A stretch of DNA of 8,436 nucleotides from JBBKWG01 sp037968835 (GCA_037968835.1 JBBKWG010000201.1:1-8436), one strand, 5' to 3'; shown: positions 1-7,153, counted from the stretch's first letter. Made by a program: numbers and translations. Notes: a model not told the origin generated them from the letters alone.

Positions 1-455
1 CGCGGGGCCTGCGCGTCGCGGTGGTCGACCTCGACCCGGCCAAGCGTGACATGGCGCTGCAGCGCGGCGCCGCGATCGCGGTCGAACCGGGCGCGGTGGA
101 TATCATCCGTGCCTGGGGAGGCGCCGACATCACGCTGAATTTCGCGCCAACGCCGACGGTCTGGGATCTGATTGCGGCTGTCGCCAATCCGCTGAGCCAG
201 ATCGTTGCGGTTGCACTGGTCCACGGGCCGGTCCCCCTGTCGATGATGTGGTTGATCAACGGCGGTCACAGGGTCATGGGATCGTCCGTCGGGACGCGTG
301 ACGCCCTGCGCGCATATCTGGCGTTCGCCGCCGATCGCAAAAGTGCTGTCGAGATCGAGACGTTACCCCTGTCAGGCGTCGGCGCGGCGCTGGATCGGCT
401 GGCGGCCGGCAAAGTGTCGGGACGCCTGGTTGTGGATTTCGCGCTGAGATCGTGA
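1..455 (+). CDS. Medium-chain dehydrogenase/reductase (zinc-type alcohol dehydrogenase family), C-terminal part, 5' end outside window
   Basis: The reading frame is already open at base 3 and ends at TGA 453-455, giving about 150 residues. They start within the Rossmann NAD(P)-binding domain: the segment RVAVVDLDPAKRDMALQRGA has the hydrophobic strand ending in an acidic residue (VVDLD) followed by a helix that is typical of this family. The C-terminus reads GKVSGRLVVDF, a close match to the usual end of the family (GKxxGRxVxDF). The GroES-like catalytic domain with the zinc ligands lies outside the window, so zinc dependence and substrate cannot be judged. The GTG at 21 is an internal codon, not a start. 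The gene converges on the amidase gene, and the two stops are only 7 bases apart. Family assignment is fairly secure; the specific reaction is unknown. Confidence 0.8.
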   Translation, partial: RGLRVAVVDLDPAKRDMALQRGAAIAVEPGAVDIIRAWGGADITLNFAPTPTVWDLIAAVANPLSQIVAVALVHGPVPLSMMWLINGGHRVMGSSVGTRDALRAYLAFAADRKSAVEIETLPLSGVGAALDRLAAGKVSGRLVVDFALRS

Positions 456-469
456 TCCGGGTTCAGCGC
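441..469. terminator. Candidate bidirectional terminator hairpin between convergent genes
   Basis: A perfect 7-base inverted repeat, GCGCTGA (441-447) and TCAGCGC (463-469), encloses a 15-base loop. It covers both convergent stop codons, TGA 453-455 on + and the complement of TCA 463-465 on minus. The position fits a shared transcription end, but there is no T-run on either side and the loop is long, so this is a weak call. Confidence 0.3.
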
Positions 470-1233
470 AGTCGTGTCAGCGCCGCAAGATAGCCGTCCG
501 CCGCCCGTTCGCGCGCAATGGCGTCCCCGTCTATGTCGGCGATCAACAGTTCGGCCTGCATCCCCGCCATGGCAAGCGCCTCGCCGTCTGGCCCCCGGAT
601 CGACGACAGACCGACGAAATCATGGGGGCCTTCCTTTCCCGTGCGGTTTGCATAGCCTAGCGCGATCTGATTTTCCATCGCGCGGGTGGGCACCAGATGG
701 CGGGCGATGCGGTCATGCGGGGCCATCAGGGCGGTGGGCACAACGACCAGATCGACGCCCGCCATTGCCTCGGCACGAATGAGTTCCGGAAATTCGACAT
801 CATAGCATATGGCCACTCCAACGGTCAGACTGGCACAGGCAAAGCGCAGCGGCGCGGCGCCGGGCCGAAACGTCGCCTGCTCCCATTCCCCGAAGAGGGC
901 ACGCTTTCGGTATCTGCCGGTTTCCGCCCCCGCTGAGTCAAACACCACGGCGGCATTGGCCAGCCCGCCGTCTTCGTCCAGATGGCTGCCCATGACGATG
1001 GCAAGACCGCTCTGCGATGCAATCTTGCCGACCTGCGCAAGCGCATCTTCAATGCCCGGCACGCCACCGGGGGCAAGACCCGGCAGATAATAGCCGGTCA
1101 GATATCCTTCGGGAAACACCAGAAGCTGCGCCCCCCGCGCCGCCGCCACACCGCCGATGCGGGCGATTTCGGCCACCGTGCGCGGCAGATCCCCCGCAAC
1201 GCCGGTCCCCTGCCAAAGTGCCAGACGCAGCAT
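463..1233 (-). CDS. Nitrilase-superfamily carbon-nitrogen hydrolase (amidase)
   Basis: This 256-residue protein is about the usual length of a stand-alone CN-hydrolase domain. The catalytic triad is visible: Glu42 in FPEGYLTGY, Lys110 in YRKRALFGEWE and the nucleophile Cys143 in VGVAICYDVEFPE. Such enzymes hydrolyse non-peptide C-N bonds of amides, carbamoyl groups or nitriles in the cytoplasm; the FPExxLTGY and YRK motifs resemble amidase and N-carbamoylputrescine amidase branches more than true nitrilases. The frame stays open far upstream to 2055, but ATG 1231-1233 is chosen because the conserved N-terminal strand begins there. AAAGGA lies about 6 bases upstream, and the preceding permease stop is only 2 bases away. 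It is the last gene of the importer operon, so its substrate is probably derived from the imported compound (inference). Confidence 0.88.
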   Translation of the reverse strand: MLRLALWQGTGVAGDLPRTVAEIARIGGVAAARGAQLLVFPEGYLTGYYLPGLAPGGVPGIEDALAQVGKIASQSGLAIVMGSHLDEDGGLANAAVVFDSAGAETGRYRKRALFGEWEQATFRPGAAPLRFACASLTVGVAICYDVEFPELIRAEAMAGVDLVVVPTALMAPHDRIARHLVPTRAMENQIALGYANRTGKEGPHDFVGLSSIRGPDGEALAMAGMQAELLIADIDGDAIARERAADGYLAALTRLR

Positions 1234-1235
1234 GT

Positions 1236-2033
1236 TCAATCCTTTGCCCTGTCTGCGCCCAGAAGGCGGGGAAGGTCGCCGAACCACCCGATCAGGCCGA
1301 AGATCAGCGCCGCCAGCGCCAGGAAGACAACAGAAACCACGCCCATGATCGGCGTATAGCCGTAGCGCAGGCTGTTGAAGATCTTTATCGGCAGCGTCTC
1401 TACCGTAAAGCCCGCGACCATGTAGGCGATGATATATTCGTTCAGCGACAGCACGAAGGCAAATGCGTAACCCGACACCATATAGGGCACCAGCAGCGGC
1501 ATCAGGATGGTTCGGAACACCGTCCAACGCCCTGCTCCCATGGTGCGCGCCGCCTCGACCAGAGACCGGTCGATCGCGGCCAACCCGAGGCTGAGCGTGA
1601 CCAGTGGCAACGTCACGAGAAACACACCGTGCGATACGATGGTGGCGGGCATCCGGCCATACATGCCGACCGAGATCCAGAACACCAGGAATCCGAGCGC
1701 CGAAATGACCGGGGGCAGCATGAAAGGCGCAACCCCCAGCGTATAGAGCGCCCGCGAAACCCAGCCGTTGCGCGCCCACACATGCAGGGCCAGCGGCAAC
1801 GCGACAAGCACCGCGAGCGTGCTGGACGCAGCGGCGATCACCAGGGAATTGCGCAGCGGGACCAGCCATTCCGGATCGTGCAGCAGCGCGCCATACCAGC
1901 GCAGCGACAGATCCTGCGGTGGAAATACCAGGCTCTGCTGACCGTTCAGCGACACACCGGCCACCACGAAGATGGGGCAGGCCAGCAGGGCGAGAAGAGA
2001 AATGACATAGGCGGTCTGGACCGTGCGGGTCAT
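1236..2033 (-). CDS. ABC transporter inner-membrane permease, PotC-like second subunit
   Basis: A 265-residue hydrophobic protein with about six membrane segments; the first is near residues 8-28. The ATPase-docking (EAA) loop is clear: SLVEAARTMGAG followed by FRTILMPLL. Length and layout match the PotC/YdcV branch of binding-protein-dependent transport permeases. It should pair with the upstream permease to form the channel of a PotABCD-type importer. Its ATG (2031-2033) overlaps the upstream permease's stop by 4 bases (ATGA), and a strong AAAGGAG ribosome-binding site lies about 7 bases before it. Its TGA (1236-1238) sits 2 bases before the amidase start. Substrate cannot be read from the sequence; family members carry polyamines, opines and related cations. 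Confidence 0.9.
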   Translation of the reverse strand: MTRTVQTAYVISLLALLACPIFVVAGVSLNGQQSLVFPPQDLSLRWYGALLHDPEWLVPLRNSLVIAAASSTLAVLVALPLALHVWARNGWVSRALYTLGVAPFMLPPVISALGFLVFWISVGMYGRMPATIVSHGVFLVTLPLVTLSLGLAAIDRSLVEAARTMGAGRWTVFRTILMPLLVPYMVSGYAFAFVLSLNEYIIAYMVAGFTVETLPIKIFNSLRYGYTPIMGVVSVVFLALAALIFGLIGWFGDLPRLLGADRAKD

Positions 2034-2884
2034 GTCGCGTCTCCTTTCGGTCCACCCAGCAACAGCGTCAGCCCGACCAGCGCCAGCGACACGATCAGCA
2101 ACAGCACCGCCATCGCTGCCGCAAAGGGCAGGTTGGACTGGAACACCGCCTGGTCGGTGATGTGCACCGAAAGCGTCCAGTGCTGCGGCTGGCCCAGAAC
2201 CTGCGGCAGAAGATAGACCCCCAGCGTAAAGACGAAGACGAGGATCAGCGCGCCGAGGATCGGGCCGCGCAGCAGCGGGATCGTCACGGTCGTGAAGCCG
2301 CGCAACGGGCCGGCCCCCATCATGCGTGCGGCCTCGGACAGTTCGGGGTCAAGCCGGGATATGGGGGGGTAGAGCACGAGCACCGCGTAGGGCAGCGCAA
2401 TGTAGCACATTCCCGTCATTAACGCGAAGAGGCTAGGTGTGAACGCGCGCGACTCGCTCAGGATGCCGGCCCAGACCAGCAGGTTGCCCACACCCGCCGT
2501 GCGCGAAAGCAGGGTCGACAGGGAAAACCCGATGATGACCTCCGACAGCGACAGGATCGACAGCAGCACCACCAGCACGACCGTCTGCGACCGTCTGCGC
2601 ATCCGCGACAGGATCACAGTGAACGGAAACGCGAGGCCGACGCAGATCACGGCCGCGCCCGCGGACAGCGCGAGCGAGGTCAGAAGGATTTCGCCGAAGA
2701 AGGCGGAGAAGAAGCGCGCGTAGCTCGTCAGTTCGAACCCCGGCTCGAAAAATCCGCCAGGCACGCGGTGCGCCACGCTGACTCCGAGCATTATGGCGAA
2801 AGGGACCAGAAAGAAGACCCCGAGCCAGAGGGCAGGCAGACCGGCGATCCAGCCGGGCGTGGGGTGGGTGTCGCGCCCCCTCAT
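2030..2884 (-). CDS. ABC transporter inner-membrane permease, PotB-like first subunit
   Basis: A 284-residue protein with about six hydrophobic segments. The first is near residues 13-35, after a short polar N-terminus, as in PotB/PotH permeases. The EAA loop reads LSEAARMMGAGPLRGFTTVTIPLL, which gives the coupling helix that contacts the ATPase. The ATG at 2882-2884 overlaps the ATPase stop (2881-2883) as ATGA, and its own stop overlaps the next permease start the same way. The two permeases are therefore probably translated by coupling and made in equal amounts. No strong ribosome-binding site is seen before this start, which fits reinitiation. PotB-like is a family call, not a statement of substrate. 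Confidence 0.9.
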   Translation of the reverse strand: MRGRDTHPTPGWIAGLPALWLGVFFLVPFAIMLGVSVAHRVPGGFFEPGFELTSYARFFSAFFGEILLTSLALSAGAAVICVGLAFPFTVILSRMRRRSQTVVLVVLLSILSLSEVIIGFSLSTLLSRTAGVGNLLVWAGILSESRAFTPSLFALMTGMCYIALPYAVLVLYPPISRLDPELSEAARMMGAGPLRGFTTVTIPLLRGPILGALILVFVFTLGVYLLPQVLGQPQHWTLSVHITDQAVFQSNLPFAAAMAVLLLIVSLALVGLTLLLGGPKGDAT

Positions 2885-3933
2885 GCCGCCAGCACCGTGC
2901 AGCTGCCCGGCGCGAAGGCCACGCCGACCGTGTCGCCCGCCACGACATCGGGGCGATCTGCGGGGTGATAGAGCGCCGTTATCTCGTGGCCATCCAGGTC
3001 GAGAACGTAATGCACGCTTTCGCCCAGATCACGGACGAAGACGACCCGGGCGGGCAGGGCGGCGTCTGCGTCATCGCCCTGAAGGCGCACGTCCTCGGGG
3101 CGAACAGACAGGACGGCGGCCCTGTCCGCGGCACAATTGACCTGATCTTGCGGATGCAGCTTCAGCACGCGCCCGCCGATCTCGACGGTGCGCGCGTCCG
3201 TCAATCGGCAGGGGATCAGGGCGGAGGTCCCGATGAAGCCCGCGACAAAGACGTTGGCGGGTTTGCGGTAAACCTCCATCGGGGCGCCGATCTGCTGCAC
3301 GCGACCCTTTTCCATCACAATGACGAGGTCCGCCATGGTCAGCGCCTCTTTCTGGTCATGTGTCACGACCACCGTGGTCACGCCCAAGCGCTGCTGCAGT
3401 TGGCGCAGTTCGACCTGCATGTGTTCGCGCAGGTTGGCGTCCAGCGCCGACAGTGGCTCGTCGAGCAGAAACACCTTGGGGTTGATCGCCAACCCGCGTG
3501 CGATGGCGACACGCTGGCGCTGGCCGCCCGACAATTGGTGAATGCGTCGGTCCGCCACGCCATCAAGCCGAACGAGATCCAGCAGTTCCTCTGCCCGGGC
3601 GCGCGCCTCGGCCCTGGGGCGGCCGCGGATGGTCAGCGGATAGGCCACGTTCTGCGCGACGCTGAGATGTGGAAAGAGGGCCAGCGACTGAAACACCATG
3701 CCGAAATCGCGTTTCTCGGACGGCACGTCCGTCTGGTCTTCGCCGGCGACCAGGATGCGCCCGGCGCTCGGTTCCTCGAGCCCCGCCATCAGCCGCAGCA
3801 ACGTCGTCTTTCCGCAGCCCGACGGCCCCAGAAGGCAGACAAAGCTGCCGTCGGAAATGTCGAGAGAAACGTCGTCGATCGCGGTGAAGTCGCCAAAGCG
3901 TTTCGTGACGCCCTTCAGCGAGAGGTTTGTCAT
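2881..3933 (-). CDS. ABC transporter ATP-binding protein, PotA-like
   Basis: This 350-residue protein has all the nucleotide-binding motifs: Walker A GPSGCGKTT (36-44), Q-loop Gln82 in MVFQSLALFPH, signature LSGGQ (134-138), Walker B VFLLDEP (154-160), D-loop SALD (162-165) and H-loop His192 in VVVTHDQ. About 110 further residues carry a TOBE-type regulatory domain (VLSVRPEDVRL and following), as in PotA/MalK/UgpC. It energises import through the two permeases. The frame remains open up to 4050, but that extension overlaps the binding-protein gene and has no family character. ATG 3931-3933 (MTNLSLKGVTKRFG) gives the normal N-terminus. The ribosome-binding site is weak (GGGTGG). The gene follows the binding protein after 61 bases and overlaps the next permease by 4 bases. 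Confidence 0.93.
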   Translation of the reverse strand: MTNLSLKGVTKRFGDFTAIDDVSLDISDGSFVCLLGPSGCGKTTLLRLMAGLEEPSAGRILVAGEDQTDVPSEKRDFGMVFQSLALFPHLSVAQNVAYPLTIRGRPRAEARARAEELLDLVRLDGVADRRIHQLSGGQRQRVAIARGLAINPKVFLLDEPLSALDANLREHMQVELRQLQQRLGVTTVVVTHDQKEALTMADLVIVMEKGRVQQIGAPMEVYRKPANVFVAGFIGTSALIPCRLTDARTVEIGGRVLKLHPQDQVNCAADRAAVLSVRPEDVRLQGDDADAALPARVVFVRDLGESVHYVLDLDGHEITALYHPADRPDVVAGDTVGVAFAPGSCTVLAA

Positions 3934-3958
3934 GTGAGGCCACCCTGTTGTCCGGCCA

Positions 3959-3978
3959 GTCCAGGAAAGGGCCCGGAC
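3959..3978 (-). promoter_or_regulatory. Intercistronic mRNA hairpin between binding-protein and ATPase genes
   Basis: In the only sizeable gap of the operon (3934-3994), GTCCGGG and CCTGGAC form a 7-pair stem with one mismatch and a 6-base loop. In binding-protein operons, such hairpins after the binding-protein gene commonly protect the upstream mRNA or cut downstream expression, giving excess binding protein. No T-run follows, so full termination is unlikely. Function is inferred from position. Confidence 0.35.
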
Positions 3979-3994
3979 CGCGTGTTGTCTGACG

Positions 3995-5065
3995 CTACCC
4001 GGTGACGAGTTCGGACCACTTCTGATTGACCCAGTCGCCACGGTCCACATAAAGATCGTATCGGGGAAGGATGGGCTCGATGTCGGACGCGACGGCTGCG
4101 AATTCTTCGTCGGTCAGATCGGTGAGATCGCGCCGGACCGTCGGCGCCGTCCCCACGAAACGCGACAGTTTCGCCTGAATGGCGGGCTGTGCCATGTAGT
4201 CGATGAAGACCTGCGCCGGCCCGATCTGAGTGGACGCCCGCGACACTACCCAGGACCCGGAATCGAGCACAGCACCCTCTTCGGGGAAGGTCGAGCGCAC
4301 CGGTTTGCCGTCTGCGGCAGCAAGGCCTGTCACGTCGTGGTAATACTGTCCCATCGGAATTTCGCCCGTCTCCAGCGCTTGCTGGAACTGGCCTTCGTCG
4401 CGGTACCACAGGCGCACGTTCGGCTTCACCTCGGCCAGCTTGTTCATGACCTCCAGCACGCCTTCTTCGGTCGCCAGAATGTCGGTGCCGTCAAAAAAGG
4501 TCGTCGCCGTGACCTCCAGCAGGAAAGAGTTGGAGGCAAGCGCCAGAAGGCCCAGCCTGTTTTCGTTCGCAGGGTCCCAGAGCGCCGTCCACGATGTCGG
4601 GGCTTGCGGGTAGACGTCGGTGTTGGTCACTAGGCTGATGTACCAGCTGACGGCACCAGTGCCGTAGAAATCGCCCGCTTCGGAACTGTGCTGGAAGAAG
4701 TCGGGCAGATTGTCGGTCTGCGGCATCGCGCTGCGGTCCAGCGGGGCCCAAAGCTCGGCGATCTCGCCGCGAAGACGCGGGACCTGCGCCATCATCGACA
4801 CATCCGCCGGTGCCTGCCCTGCCCGGGCCGCCTGTTGCAACTGCACGAGCCACGCTTCTCCCGTGGGTTCCGCAATCGACTCGATCTCGATACCGGACGC
4901 GGCGGTGAAATCCGGGAAGATGTGCTTTTTGAAGCTGTCCTCGAAATATCCGCCATAGGTGCCGACCTTCAGGGGCGTGCCCTGTGCGCGCAGCAGCGAA
5001 GGTGCCGCAAGGGTGCCGAGCGTGGCAATACCCGACGTCGCAAGGAACGTGCGTCTCTTCATCAT
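3995..5065 (-). CDS. Periplasmic substrate-binding protein of a PotD-type ABC importer, Tat-exported
   Basis: A 356-residue protein. The N-terminus MMKRRTFLATSG carries a twin-arginine motif (Arg4-Arg5, then T-F-L) and a hydrophobic stretch ending at LLRAQ, with likely cleavage after Ala27. This indicates folded export by Tat. The mature part begins LKVGTYGGYFEDSFKKHIFP and contains TSWTALWDPAN, the SW..LWDP signature of the PotD/PotF/AfuA cluster of binding proteins. It should deliver ligand to the two permeases. Two ATGs lie in tandem (5063-5065 and 5060-5062); GGAG 8 bases upstream favours the first. ATGA also overlaps the stop of the ureohydrolase remnant. The ligand is inferred, not shown, to be a polyamine or guanidino compound because of the ureohydrolase and amidase neighbours. 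Confidence 0.9.
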   Translation of the reverse strand: MMKRRTFLATSGIATLGTLAAPSLLRAQGTPLKVGTYGGYFEDSFKKHIFPDFTAASGIEIESIAEPTGEAWLVQLQQAARAGQAPADVSMMAQVPRLRGEIAELWAPLDRSAMPQTDNLPDFFQHSSEAGDFYGTGAVSWYISLVTNTDVYPQAPTSWTALWDPANENRLGLLALASNSFLLEVTATTFFDGTDILATEEGVLEVMNKLAEVKPNVRLWYRDEGQFQQALETGEIPMGQYYHDVTGLAAADGKPVRSTFPEEGAVLDSGSWVVSRASTQIGPAQVFIDYMAQPAIQAKLSRFVGTAPTVRRDLTDLTDEEFAAVASDIEPILPRYDLYVDRGDWVNQKWSELVTG

Positions 5066-5481
5066 TGGTAGATCTCCATGTTGGGTTGATCGTGTTTGTT
5101 TCGCGCAACACCCGGCAGGGCGCGGAGCATTTCGTTTAGCAGATTGGCCTCGATCGGCGCGGTGTTGCCAAAGGTGTTGCGGGGCAGCGACACTTTCACC
5201 AGATCACCGCCAACGATATTGGGCCAGGCACGGCCGCGCAAGATCCCGAATGCCTGCCATGTGGACAGGCCGCCCGGTTCGACCGTGCCCGTGCCGGGGG
5301 CAAAATCCGGGTCCAACGCGTCGATATCAAAGCTCAAGCACATCGGCGCGCCGCCGCCGACCTTGCGCACCCGTTCCATCAAAGGGGCCAGCGAACGGTG
5401 CCGACATTGCCTCCGGGGCGCAGCGTGCGCCTGAGAACACGAGGCGTGGTCATGTTCGCAGTTCTGTACACCCAATCCCAA
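5062..5481 (-). pseudogene. Truncated agmatinase/guanidinobutyrase-type ureohydrolase (C-terminal third)
   Basis: The frame from about 5400 down to TGA 5062-5064 encodes a ureohydrolase C-terminus. It has SFDIDALDP followed by the PGTGTVEPGG segment, which fits the family signature including the two Asp manganese ligands, and then NIVGGDLVKVS...GNTAP. Intact family members are about 300-350 residues and have GGDH and DAHxD metal motifs earlier; both are absent. The open frame runs to a TTG at 5481, but its first 30 residues do not look like the family. The normally conserved Glu of the VVEV motif is Lys here (LVKVS), which also suggests decay. The intact enzyme would release urea from agmatine or 4-guanidinobutyrate. 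The stop still overlaps the binding-protein start (ATGA), so this was once the gene directly upstream in the operon. The upper boundary is uncertain. Confidence 0.75.
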
Positions 5482-5752
5482 ACATTAATCAGCCGACCGC
5501 CACATCCTGAACCTTCCCTGCCCAGTGACTTCCCGGATCCATCCAGGCCAGATTGCGTTGCACGGCTGCGCGGCTCGCACCGGTCGAGGTCGCAAATATG
5601 ATATTCAAAGGGCAGCTTACGCCGGGACTCTGTCCGTTTGTCCAATTTGCAAGGCTGGCAGCATAGGAAGTTCTAGCAAAGGCTTCTTTTGTCTAGTTCA
5701 GAAGTTTGCGACAAAACCTGCATCGCCAGCCCCCCGGGGAGGAAGGTGTGGA
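5401..5752. other. Gene-poor junction region
   Basis: I see no convincing gene in about 350 bases. Base composition is lower in GC around 5635-5720 than in the flanking genes, and all frames are short or broken. In one minus-strand frame, 5401-5460 reads TTPRVLRRTLRPGGNVGTV, faintly like the segment after GGDH in ureohydrolases; this may be a further scrap of the truncated gene. The stretch separates two truncated genes and is best read as a rearrangement scar. Confidence 0.4.
5687..5716. repeat. 7-base inverted repeat TTTTGTC...GACAAAA
   Basis: TTTTGTC (5687-5693) and GACAAAA (5710-5716) are exact reverse complements separated by 16 bases. The repeat lies in the AT-richer part of the junction region. 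It could be an operator for a dimeric regulator or a trace of a mobile-element end; no flanking target duplication was recognised. It may also be chance. Confidence 0.3.
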
Positions 5753-5911
5753 TCAACCGCGCGGATGAGCACTTTCCGCTTCGGCGACGTCCTGGGTTAG
5801 GCGGTCGATGGTCTCGTCCCGCGTCAGTTCGCCGACGATGAGCTGGGTCACCCGGGCCACGGCCGCGTCGTAGACCGCGCCCGCACCGAGCGTCCCCTGC
5901 TTAGGGTAGCC
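5753..5911 (-). pseudogene. Fragment resembling the C-terminus of an extracellular (sugar-type) ABC solute-binding protein
   Basis: From about 5911 to TGA 5753-5755 the minus strand encodes about 50 residues, including GAGAVYDAAVARVTQLIVGE and a Leu-rich helix ending DVAEAESAHPRG. The pattern (Gly, then Tyr, a long helix, a Gly-Glu-Leu-Thr turn and a final helix) resembles the C-terminal end of family-1 solute-binding proteins. Third codon positions are strongly GC-biased, as in real genes of the window. There is no start and no preceding domain: the frame upstream runs antisense through the Fic gene and has no family character. I read it as a cut-off remnant. The family assignment is by pattern only. 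Confidence 0.35.
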
Positions 5912-5914
5912 TAA
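5901..5914. promoter_or_regulatory. Short palindrome upstream of the Fic gene
   Basis: TTAGG and CCTAA are exact arms around GTAG (TTAGGGTAGCCTAA), 54 bases before the chosen GTG start of the Fic gene and at the end of the solute-binding-protein remnant. The bases from here to the start are AT-rich compared with the surroundings, as expected for a promoter region, but no clear -35/-10 pair could be assigned. The Fic protein has a C-terminal winged helix, so autoregulation here is possible but unproven. Confidence 0.25.
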
Positions 5915-5968
5915 ATACCGCCCCACACTAATAAAGAAACATGCCAGTTGCTTAAATAGCGAGCCTGT

Positions 5969-7153
5969 GTGACAACCCCTCGTATGATGGACGATGTCAC
6001 AGATACGCGCTTGGGGCGCTATGTTGGAACCCCCATCGGTGGCGAGGTCGTCCGCGCATTCGTGCCGCCCACATTGCCGCCCGACCCGCCTATCGACGTC
6101 CTTCCCTTGCTGACCAAGCTCAGTGCGGCCGAGCGCGCCCTCGGGCGTCTTGACGGGATCACCATGCTGCTGCCGCGCCATGATCTCTTTCTCTATATGT
6201 GCGTTCGCAAGGAAGCGGTGCTGTCTTCTCAGATCGAGGGCACCCAGTCGACGCTGACCGACCTCTTGCGGTTCGAGGCAGCGGCCGAGCCAGGCCAGGC
6301 ATTCGACGATGTCCGAGAGGTCTCGAACTACGTTGACGCAATGATGTACGGTCTGGATCAGCTGGACGAGCTTCCGCTGTCCCTGCGCCTGATCCGCGAA
6401 ATGCATGCACGGCTGATGGAGGGCAACCGTGGCGGCGACAAGAACCCCGGCGAGTTCCGGCGGAGCCAGAACTGGATCGGCGGCACGCGGCCCGGCAATG
6501 CCATGTTCGTTCCGGTCCCGCCGAACGAACTTGGACCCTGCCTGTCGGACTTCGAGGCGTTCATTCACGAAGAGGCGTCCGGCCTGCCGCCCCTGATCAA
6601 GGCCGGTTTGCTGCACGTCCAGTTCGAAACCATCCATCCGTTTCTGGACGGCAACGGCCGGATCGGAAGACTTTTGATCACGCTTTTTCTCTGCACGAAG
6701 GGATCGCTGCAGGCACCGCTTCTGTATCTCAGCCTGTATCTGAAAACGCATCGGTCAGTGTATTACGCGCTCTTACAGTCCGTTCGTGAAACCGGCGCTT
6801 GGGAAGAGTGGCTGGCGTTCTTTCTGGACGGCGCGGCCCAGACGGCCAACCAGGCCTTTGACGCCGCGACGCGAATTGTCGAGCTGTTCAAGGCCGACCG
6901 GGACCGGATCACCGCTGACAGTGATCGCGCGGGATCCTCCTTGCGAGTCCATGAGTGGCTGCAGTCGAACCCTTTCGTCACCTCGAACCAGCTGGTTGAC
7001 AAGATCGGGTTGTCGGCGCCGACCGTCAACGCGGCCCTCGCGGATCTTGAACGGCTGGGCATCGTGACCGAAGTCACTGGCAAACGCCGGAACCGGGTGT
7101 TCAGCTATCAGAGATACCTCGACATTCTGAGCGAGGGCACGGCGCCGCTTTAG
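5969..7153 (+). CDS. Fic-family protein adenylyltransferase with N-terminal inhibitory motif and C-terminal winged helix
   Basis: This 394-residue protein has the Fic-N/Fic/winged-helix layout seen in Shewanella SoFic-type proteins. The catalytic loop HPFLDGNGRIGR (223-234) matches HxFx(D/E)GNGRxxR fully, with His223 as general base, so AMP transfer from ATP to a protein hydroxyl is expected. GEFRRSQNWIGG (161-172) is the typical flap region. SSQIEG (86-91) matches the inhibitory motif (S/T)xxxE(G/N), with Glu90 placed to block ATP's gamma phosphate. This makes it a self-inhibited class II Fic that needs no separate antitoxin. Residues 325-380 look like a winged helix (TSNQLVDKIGLSAPTVNAAL). 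The start is taken as GTG 5969; ATG 5984 or 5987 would also fit, and no strong ribosome-binding site decides. The target protein is unknown. It converges on the RES gene. Confidence 0.9.
   Translation: MTTPRMMDDVTDTRLGRYVGTPIGGEVVRAFVPPTLPPDPPIDVLPLLTKLSAAERALGRLDGITMLLPRHDLFLYMCVRKEAVLSSQIEGTQSTLTDLLRFEAAAEPGQAFDDVREVSNYVDAMMYGLDQLDELPLSLRLIREMHARLMEGNRGGDKNPGEFRRSQNWIGGTRPGNAMFVPVPPNELGPCLSDFEAFIHEEASGLPPLIKAGLLHVQFETIHPFLDGNGRIGRLLITLFLCTKGSLQAPLLYLSLYLKTHRSVYYALLQSVRETGAWEEWLAFFLDGAAQTANQAFDAATRIVELFKADRDRITADSDRAGSSLRVHEWLQSNPFVTSNQLVDKIGLSAPTVNAALADLERLGIVTEVTGKRRNRVFSYQRYLDILSEGTAPL

Noticed and set aside
1234..2055. Upstream extension of the amidase frame to 2055
   Set aside because: This part overlaps the permease in another frame and is Arg/Gly/Ala-rich noise. 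The conserved N-terminus, ribosome-binding site and operon spacing all place the start at 1233.
1017..2216. A 399-codon open frame on the + strand
   Set aside because: It lies antisense to the amidase and both permease genes, is rich in Arg, Gln, His and Pro, and has no domain. It is a by-product of GC-rich codon bias.
2965..4005. A 346-codon open frame on the + strand
   Set aside because: It is antisense to the ABC ATPase, whose motifs are all present in the minus frame; the + translation has no family character.
3934..4050. Upstream extension of the ATPase frame to 4050
   Set aside because: It overlaps the binding-protein C-terminus, and the family N-terminus begins at 3933.
5401..5752. 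An insertion sequence in the junction region
   Set aside because: No transposase frame, no terminal repeats flanking a unit and no target-site duplication could be found.
5912..6751. Upstream part of the minus-strand frame that carries the solute-binding-protein remnant
   Set aside because: It is antisense to the Fic gene, low in hydrophobic structure and without a recognisable domain; only the last 50 or so residues look coding.
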